This document shows positions 33,907 to 39,132 of a stretch of DNA of 39,132 nucleotides, piece by piece. Under the pieces are notes generated by a model that was given only the letters and a program-made list of their open reading frames with translations, had not been told where the DNA came from and searched no databases. The stretch lies in assembly GCA_016935525.1 (NCBI GenBank), contig JAFGQU010000018.1:1-39132 (forward strand), read 5' to 3'. The translations under genes were made by a program, and so were the position numbers. This DNA comes from Candidatus Omnitrophota bacterium. GTDB taxonomy: Bacteria > Omnitrophota > Gorgyraeia > Duberdicusellales > 4484-171. Position 1 is the stretch's first letter, and the number at the start of each line of letters is the position of its first letter.

Positions 33907-35580
33907 ATGGCGCGTGAGTGGAAAAAAATAGGGCAGTTGCTGATCGAACGGGGAATCATCTCGAAAGAACAACTGGATACCGCATTAAAAGAACAGTCTC
34001 TCCACGGAGGGTTTATCGGTGAGATCTTATGCCGTGAACAAAAAACCAATGAGAACCAGGTATTTTCCGCTCTCGGCCAGCAATTAGGGATCGCTTTTAT
34101 CGATCTCAACACCATCACGGTCGACGCACAGGTACTAAAACTCGTCTCTAAAGAGCTCTGTCTGCAGAACACTCTGATCCCCTTGTTTCTCATGGGCACC
34201 ACACTTACCGTGGCGATGATCGATCCGTTAAACACCAACTTGATCCAGCGGATAGAAGCTATTACCGAAAAAAAAGTAAAAGCTGTGTTCGGGACGCCTT
34301 CGGCGATAAAGACTGTAGTTGAAAAACATTATCCTTCACCTAATGCTCCGACAGCCCATCCCGCCAAGGAGACCGATATCGATGAAGAAGAGAAAGATCC
34401 CGGAGCCCTGCAGGAGGCGGCAAATCTTGCGTCGGTCGTCGAGACCGTCAACACAATGATCAGTAAAGCCGTCGAGATGAAAGCTTCTGATATTCATATC
34501 GAACCCCGTCAGGAAAGCTTCAATTATCGTTATCGTATCGACGGTATCCTTTATGAGATGAAACCGTTACCGTTTAAAAGCCAATCAGCGATCATCTCAC
34601 GCATCAAGATCATGGCAAATATGGATATCGCCGAAAAACGACTACCTCAAGACGGAAGGACCGAGATCTTTACCAACGGGAAAACCGTGGACCTACGTAT
34701 TTCCACCTTTCCTACTATTCACGGAGAAAACGTAGTCATCAGAATACTGGACCATTCCTCCGGAGTCCTCAATCTTACTGAACTGGGATTTTCCGAAGAG
34801 ATACTGGAAAAGTTCAAAAAATTGATCTACCGGCCTTACGGGATCATCCTGGTCACCGGACCGACCGGATCGGGAAAGACTACGACTCTCTATGCCGCTT
34901 TAAACGAGATCAATAACCTGGAAAAAAACATCATGACCCTGGAAGACCCGGTCGAATACGAACTTCCCTTTATCCGCCAGTCTCAGGTAAACCCTAAAGC
35001 CGGGCTGACGTTCGCCAAAGGATTACGGTCAATAGTACGCCAGGACCCGGATGTGATCATGATCGGCGAGATCCGTGACAAAGAGACCGCGGATATCGCT
35101 ATCCATGCCGCGCTTACCGGCCACCTTGTGTTTTCTACACTACATACCAACGATGCCCCCTCAGCCTTTACCCGGCTTATTGATATGGGGGTAGAACCGT
35201 TTCTGGTCTCTTCCGCCGTTATCGGAGTGATCGCTCAACGGCTTATCCGCACCCTCTGTGACCAATGCAAACAAGAATATACCCCGTTGCCGGAAGTGAT
35301 TGCTCAATTCGGCGCTCTGTCCGGAAAACCGGTCAAATTCTATAAAGAACAGGGGTGTGATTTTTGTAAAAATAGAGGATATAGCGGCAGATCGGCGATA
35401 TATGAGCTTTGCCTTCCCGACGAAAAATTGAAAGGATTAGTCACTAAAAAGGAGTCGGCATCAGTCTTGCGTGAAGAAACAACAAAATCCGGCATGAAAA
35501 CATTAAGGGATGCGGGCCTTAAGAAGATCCAACAGGGAGTCACTTCGCTTTCGGAAATATTAAGAGTAACTGAAGAATAA
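33907..35580 (+). CDS. gspE: Assembly ATPase GspE/PilB
   Basis: The 557-residue ATPase powers pseudopilus or pilus extension. The N-terminal MshEN/T2SSE_N domain (about 1-150) starts KKIGQLLIERGIISKEQLD, a fold that binds c-di-GMP in some relatives. The ATPase core has Walker A GPTGSGKT (318-325), the Asp box (LEDPVEYELP), Walker B VIMIGEIRDKETADIA, the His box (LVFSTLHTNDAP), and a tetracysteine zinc site (CDQC ... CDFC). It is the last gene of the operon. The retraction ATPase PilT is not in the window, which slightly favours type II secretion. Confidence 0.95.
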   Translation: MAREWKKIGQLLIERGIISKEQLDTALKEQSLHGGFIGEILCREQKTNENQVFSALGQQLGIAFIDLNTITVDAQVLKLVSKELCLQNTLIPLFLMGTTLTVAMIDPLNTNLIQRIEAITEKKVKAVFGTPSAIKTVVEKHYPSPNAPTAHPAKETDIDEEEKDPGALQEAANLASVVETVNTMISKAVEMKASDIHIEPRQESFNYRYRIDGILYEMKPLPFKSQSAIISRIKIMANMDIAEKRLPQDGRTEIFTNGKTVDLRISTFPTIHGENVVIRILDHSSGVLNLTELGFSEEILEKFKKLIYRPYGIILVTGPTGSGKTTTLYAALNEINNLEKNIMTLEDPVEYELPFIRQSQVNPKAGLTFAKGLRSIVRQDPDVIMIGEIRDKETADIAIHAALTGHLVFSTLHTNDAPSAFTRLIDMGVEPFLVSSAVIGVIAQRLIRTLCDQCKQEYTPLPEVIAQFGALSGKPVKFYKEQGCDFCKNRGYSGRSAIYELCLPDEKLKGLVTKKESASVLREETTKSGMKTLRDAGLKKIQQGVTSLSEILRVTEE

Positions 35581-35795
35581 CACTTGCCTTATTTCACCTA
35601 TGTCCCAAGCCCTGATCGCTCAAAAATGCCGTTAAATATAGCGATTTATCCTTTCTGAAAAAAAGCGCAGTATTAGTCTGTTCTGCCTCAAAGTATTGTT
35701 TTAGGGGAAAAACAGTCTTATTCTATAATGTTATTTAGATTTATATAAAAACCCGCAACCTTTTTTTCTTTATTTTTTTATGTTAGGCTTAAGGT

Positions 35796-35822
35796 GTCGG
35801 GTTAACAGCGGTTAACCTCGAC
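35796..35822. promoter_or_regulatory. Inverted repeat, possible operator
   Basis: GTCGGGTTAAC (35796-35806) and GTTAACCTCGAC (35811-35822) are inverted copies with one extra base and a four-base centre. It lies about 32 bases before the small DNA-binding gene. It could be an operator for that protein or an RNA hairpin in its leader. The rest of the 35581-35853 gap is AT-rich; I see only a weak 6-bp inverted repeat (35615-35620 with 35640-35645). Confidence 0.5.
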
Positions 35823-35853
35823 AGGTTACGGGATAGTGTGAAGGAAGGGCAAG

Positions 35854-36048
35854 GTGTACATGGCGGTTCACCATTTTCTCACCAGCGTACAAGTCGCAAA
35901 ACTCCTCGGTATAAGCCGGATCTCGGTTTATAAAAAGATCAAAAAAGGCCAGATAAAAGCCGTCCGTATCGGACGGAATTTTGCCGTTTCCGAAGAAACT
36001 ATCCGGGAAATCATCGAACATAACCATAATAAAAATTTAGAAAGTTAA
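35854..36048 (+). CDS. Excisionase-family small DNA-binding protein
   Basis: The 64-residue product is a single HTH_17 (excisionase/MerR-like) domain: FLTSVQVAKLLGISRISVYK (helix-turn-helix), then KKIKKGQIKAVRIGRNFAVSEETI (wing and third helix). It has no recombinase neighbour, so it is more likely a regulator than a true excisionase. It starts at GTG 35854 (or ATG 35860, two codons on; both have purine-rich sites). It lies 27 bases before the large surface-protein gene on the same strand and behind an inverted repeat, which suggests it controls itself and that gene. Confidence 0.85.
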   Translation: MYMAVHHFLTSVQVAKLLGISRISVYKKIKKGQIKAVRIGRNFAVSEETIREIIEHNHNKNLES

Positions 36049-36075
36049 AAAGTCATGAAGAAAAAGGGGGCAATT

Positions 36076-39000
36076 ATGTTGTGGAAATTAACAAGTGTAC
36101 GGTGGATATTCTGTACGTTACTGCTTTTATTCAGTTGTGTCTATCTTCCCATCATTTTTGCCACTACCCTTGAATTTGACGGAGTACCGGTCGATATCAC
36201 CTCTGCCCCCGGGGAAGATATCGTCATCGCTCCCGGTATTGGCGGAAATACTCAAATCGGGACAAAAGTCGGCGCTAATTCCAACGCGACGAGCAATAAT
36301 GATTTATATATTACGGGCGTATTGGAAATAGATGATACCACCTATGCCGACGGAGGGATACTCTCTTCAAACAATATTCTGCCATTACTTGATTCTTCTT
36401 ATTCGCTGGGTTCAGTTTCGGCCGCCTGGCAATATCTCTACGTAGATACTCTTTCCGGATACGATAATCCGTTGACCCTGGCCCCGGCTGACGGGTACAA
36501 CCTCATCAGCGCGATCACATTGTTGGCCCCCAGCGGCGATGAGGTCGGATATAATTTAGGTCTGGAGGTGAATAAAACCGGCGGAAGTTATACCGGTTTA
36601 CTGTTTAATGTAACCGAAACCGCAGCTCCCGGCGCGAGCAATAATCTGTTCGATTTTCAGATCGGGGGAATTTCCCAATTCCGTATGGCGTCCGACGGGA
36701 CCCTCTATACGTATGAAGATGTGTATGTGTCTGATCCTGCTCCGGCATTTGATAACCCTTCGGCCGATGCCGACCTTTATATCAAAGGAAACCTGGAAGT
36801 AGATGGAAATATTTCCGGCGCGGGGATCGGCGGGCTTAATTTCAGTCTTGATGACGCCTACGATGACGGTTCAACGGTTGCGGTCGATAACACCGATGTC
36901 ATCTGGAACCTGACCGCGGCAAATTTCTATTTACAGGACGGCGGGAACCCGTTACTTACCGCGACCAATACCGGCCTGATCGGTATCAACACTCTCACTC
37001 CGGTATACCAGTTAGACGTAAACGGGACTATCCGTACCGGCCGTGACGGCCAGGACGGCCAGTTACGCATTTATTCCGAACAGGGCGGTACTGATTATGA
37101 AGTATCTCTCAATCCTCACCCGGCAATGACGCAGAATGTGACCTATGTGTTACCTCCGGATGACGGAACCACAAACTACATCCTGATCACTGACGGCGCG
37201 GGAAACCTCACCTGGAGTGATACCTGGACTGAACAGACCGCTCCGGCTGCGTATGTAAAAGCCAAAGCCGGCGGTATCGCAACCGATGGCGCGACCCTTT
37301 GGGGAACCAACGCCAACACCCACATTAATCTGGGATTCGGTGTATCTGCGACCGGCGCCAACGGATTTAATTACAGTTATGCCACGGTTGGCGGCGGGTT
37401 AGATAATATCGCAAGTAACGATTACACGACCATAGGCGGTGGAAACTCAAATACCGCATCCGCCCAATATTCGACCGTAGGCGGCGGTGACACCAATACC
37501 GCAAGCGGCGATTATTCGTTTGTCGGCGGCGGAAGAAATAACCAGGCTCAGAACCAGTATTCAGCGGTCGGCGGCGGTGACACAAATATTGCTTCCGGTG
37601 ATTACGCGATTGTCGGCGGCGGACAGGATAATACCGCATCCGGTCAGTATTCGGCAGTCGCCGGAGGATTACAGAATATTGCTTCCGGTGACTATTCGAT
37701 CGTTGCCGGCGGGAACTGGTTACAGGTCGGCGACGGTTCGTTCGGGTTCCGGGGACGGATCGGAAACCCTGCGGCATTACTCGATCTTTCAGCCGAGCCC
37801 AATACCTTCCATATTGCCGATGCGCATTTCCATTTTAACACGAATAACGAAAACGCCGATTTCCGTATTGACGGCGATAATGCCGATAACGTATTCTTCG
37901 TTGACGCGTCCACTGATTTTGTCGGTATTAACCGTAACGATCCGGCGTATGAGTTGGATATCAACGGTGATCTTCGGGTCACCGGGACCATTTACGGTAG
38001 TATCGCGGCCGGCGGAGTCGCCGGAGGATGGGTCGATGACGGAACTGAAGTACGCCTGGAAACTCCCGGCGATGAAGTAGGAATCGGTATTGCTACGCCG
38101 GACGCAAAATTAGAAGTCCTTGATAATACCGGCGAACAGTTACGTTTGACCAATACCGATGCGGTAGATTACGCATCGTTTACGGTCGACGCTGCCGGTG
38201 ACCTGACTATCGCGCCTAGTGGCGGTGATTCCGATATTACCGGGACTCTTACCGTATCATCAGATGTCACTTCAAGCGGTAACCTGCAGGTCGACGGGAA
38301 CACCACCTTAGGTGATGCGGCCGCAGATACGATCACCTTAAACGCTGCCGCGATCACTTCAAGTAACACTTCCACCTGGACATTGCCAAATCTACCCAAT
38401 ACATTAAATATCGATGCAAATACATTCGTTATCGACGGATTGAACAACTTTATCGGAATCCGGACCAACGTTCCCACCCGCCCGCTGGATATTGTCGATG
38501 CGGCAAATCCGCAGATCCGGTTGACCCATACCGATACGTTAGTATACAGCGAATTGCAGGCTGATGCGGCCGGAGACCTTATCATAACCACGACCGGTGA
38601 TGAGATATACGTCGATGACCATATCCGCTTTACTACCGATAACACCTACGATATCGGCGCGGCCGGAGCGACTCGTCCGCGGACCGGATATTTCGGGACC
38701 GCGATCGAAGTCGGGAATACCCATTTCGATACCGATTCGTTAGATTTTACCGGTGCCGGAGAAATCACGACTGCCGGCGATCTTACCTTAAATCCGGCAA
38801 ACGATCAAAACCTGGATATCACGTTGAGCGGAACCGGTGATCTTATCGTAAACACCGACCACCTTTACGTAGATACCAGTTTGGGATTTGTCGGGATCAA
38901 CCGTACCGATCCGGCCTATGAATTAGACGTTGACGGTGACCTGCGGGTGACCGGTACGATCTACGGTGACATCGCCGCCGGCGGTGCCGCCGGAGGATGG

Positions 39001-39132
39001 ATCGATGACGGAGCCAGTGTACGTCTGCAGACCGTGACCGATACCGTCGGGATCGGGATCGATACGCCCGACGCAAAATTAGAGATCCTGGAGACGACCG
39101 AACAGTTACGCCTGACCAATACCGATGCCGTA
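36076..39132 (+). CDS. Giant repetitive surface protein, 3' end outside window
   Basis: The frame from ATG 36076 (behind AAGGGGG) stays open for 1019 codons to the window edge without a stop. A signal peptide (TLLLLFSCVYLPIIFA) leads into an extracellular Gly/Asp/Thr/Asn-rich beta protein. Units of the type YSLGSVSAAWQYLYVDTLSG and TYDIGAAGATRPRTGYFG, IGINTLTPVYQLDVNGTIRT, and YVLPPDDGTTNYILITDGAG are typical of phage tail-fibre-like bacterial surface proteins. Residues 435-545 form a YadA-head-like array of 15-residue repeats. Members often end in an S74 intramolecular chaperone, which would lie outside the window. It is probably an adhesin or surface fibre. Frames on the other strand here are shadows. 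Confidence 0.85.
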   Translation, partial: MLWKLTSVRWIFCTLLLLFSCVYLPIIFATTLEFDGVPVDITSAPGEDIVIAPGIGGNTQIGTKVGANSNATSNNDLYITGVLEIDDTTYADGGILSSNNILPLLDSSYSLGSVSAAWQYLYVDTLSGYDNPLTLAPADGYNLISAITLLAPSGDEVGYNLGLEVNKTGGSYTGLLFNVTETAAPGASNNLFDFQIGGISQFRMASDGTLYTYEDVYVSDPAPAFDNPSADADLYIKGNLEVDGNISGAGIGGLNFSLDDAYDDGSTVAVDNTDVIWNLTAANFYLQDGGNPLLTATNTGLIGINTLTPVYQLDVNGTIRTGRDGQDGQLRIYSEQGGTDYEVSLNPHPAMTQNVTYVLPPDDGTTNYILITDGAGNLTWSDTWTEQTAPAAYVKAKAGGIATDGATLWGTNANTHINLGFGVSATGANGFNYSYATVGGGLDNIASNDYTTIGGGNSNTASAQYSTVGGGDTNTASGDYSFVGGGRNNQAQNQYSAVGGGDTNIASGDYAIVGGGQDNTASGQYSAVAGGLQNIASGDYSIVAGGNWLQVGDGSFGFRGRIGNPAALLDLSAEPNTFHIADAHFHFNTNNENADFRIDGDNADNVFFVDASTDFVGINRNDPAYELDINGDLRVTGTIYGSIAAGGVAGGWVDDGTEVRLETPGDEVGIGIATPDAKLEVLDNTGEQLRLTNTDAVDYASFTVDAAGDLTIAPSGGDSDITGTLTVSSDVTSSGNLQVDGNTTLGDAAADTITLNAAAITSSNTSTWTLPNLPNTLNIDANTFVIDGLNNFIGIRTNVPTRPLDIVDAANPQIRLTHTDTLVYSELQADAAGDLIITTTGDEIYVDDHIRFTTDNTYDIGAAGATRPRTGYFGTAIEVGNTHFDTDSLDFTGAGEITTAGDLTLNPANDQNLDITLSGTGDLIVNTDHLYVDTSLGFVGINRTDPAYELDVDGDLRVTGTIYGDIAAGGAAGGWIDDGASVRLQTVTDTVGIGIDTPDAKLEILETTEQLRLTNTDAV
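37378..37716 (+). repeat. YadA-head-like array of 15-residue repeats
   Basis: Seven full 45-bp units from 37378 to 37692 and a partial eighth. Consensus per unit is Y-S-x-V-G-G-G-x-x-N-x-A-S-G-D (for example YSTVGGGDTNTASGD). This is the left-handed parallel beta-roll pattern of trimeric autotransporter heads, one residue longer than the usual 14. Confidence 0.9.
37921..38166 (+). repeat. Long-range duplicated module, copy 1
   Basis: Encodes VGINRNDPAYELDINGDLRV ... GIGIATPDAKLEV ... EQLRLTNTDAV. A second copy begins exactly 969 bp later at 38890 and is about four-fifths identical in protein sequence. Confidence 0.85.
38890..39132 (+). repeat. Long-range duplicated module, copy 2
   Basis: Encodes VGINRTDPAYELDVDGDLRV ... 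GIGIDTPDAKLEI ... EQLRLTNTDAV. One codon is missing relative to copy 1 near the end. The copy runs into the window edge, so further copies may follow. Confidence 0.85.

Noticed and set aside
37378-37716. Array considered as CRISPR because of regular 45-bp spacing
   Set aside because: The units are continuous in-frame protein repeats without unique spacers.
37367-38645. Several open frames on both strands inside the surface-protein gene
   Set aside because: They are shadows of the repetitive 1019-codon frame; their translations are low-complexity and lack any domain pattern.

Overview
The window reads as chromosomal DNA of an uncultured, Gram-negative, medium-GC bacterium. It carries a secretin, a pseudopilin-based secretion or pilus machine, UppP, MutS/MutL and many Sec-exported TPR and coiled-coil proteins. 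The gene style (PilM-N and PilO-P type fusions, TPR-tailed secretin, excisionase-like small regulators, a huge tail-fibre-like surface protein, hairpins built of short tandem words between genes) resembles Candidatus Omnitrophota or related PVC-side lineages. That placement is inference from style; no rRNA or tRNA gene is visible.

Layout. 1-3500: the 3' part of a coiled-coil protein, a repeat-filled gap, and two tandem paralogous exported TPR proteins. 3526-5386: a PAS-PAS sensor coupled to a receiver, then a convergent PilZ protein. 5387-11037: a U32-family peptidase-like protein facing a mutS-mutL operon on the minus strand, separated by a heptamer inverted repeat. 11141-17735: a single-domain receiver, hisH-hisF-UPF0371, then purF-pyrG behind a promoter plus strong hairpin. 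17735-19762: a heptamer-repeat hairpin, then a tightly coupled zinc-finger membrane protein, uppP and a STAS-PilZ fusion. 19863-23296: an exported TPR protein coupled to an exported LamG/Ig-like protein. 23419-24706: a stand-alone large prepilin-like protein. 24747-35580: one long operon headed by a minimal MerR-type regulator and encoding PilM-N, PilO-P, secretin, coiled-coil/TPR protein, GspF, GspG, two minor pseudopilins and GspE. 35581-39132: a small excisionase-like DNA-binding protein, then a signal-peptide-bearing repetitive surface protein open for 1019 codons to the window edge.

How the parts fit together. The 24.7-35.6 kb operon supplies most of an inner-membrane platform, ATPase, pseudopilins and outer-membrane secretin. 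No prepilin peptidase, PilT or major pilin is in the window, so the choice between type II secretion and type IV pilus stays open. Two PilZ-domain proteins suggest c-di-GMP input, and two single-domain receivers and a PAS protein add phosphorelay-type signalling without any histidine kinase in view. The many start/stop overlaps (ATGA, TAATG) point to translational coupling inside operons.

The most unusual non-coding signal is a set of intergenic inverted repeats built of tandem 7-8 bp words. There are three word families, and each full element starts from 17 bases before to 8 bases after the stop codon of an upstream gene. The most unusual coding signal is the open-ended surface protein at the right edge, which has a YadA-head-like array of 15-residue repeats and a long-range 969-bp duplication.
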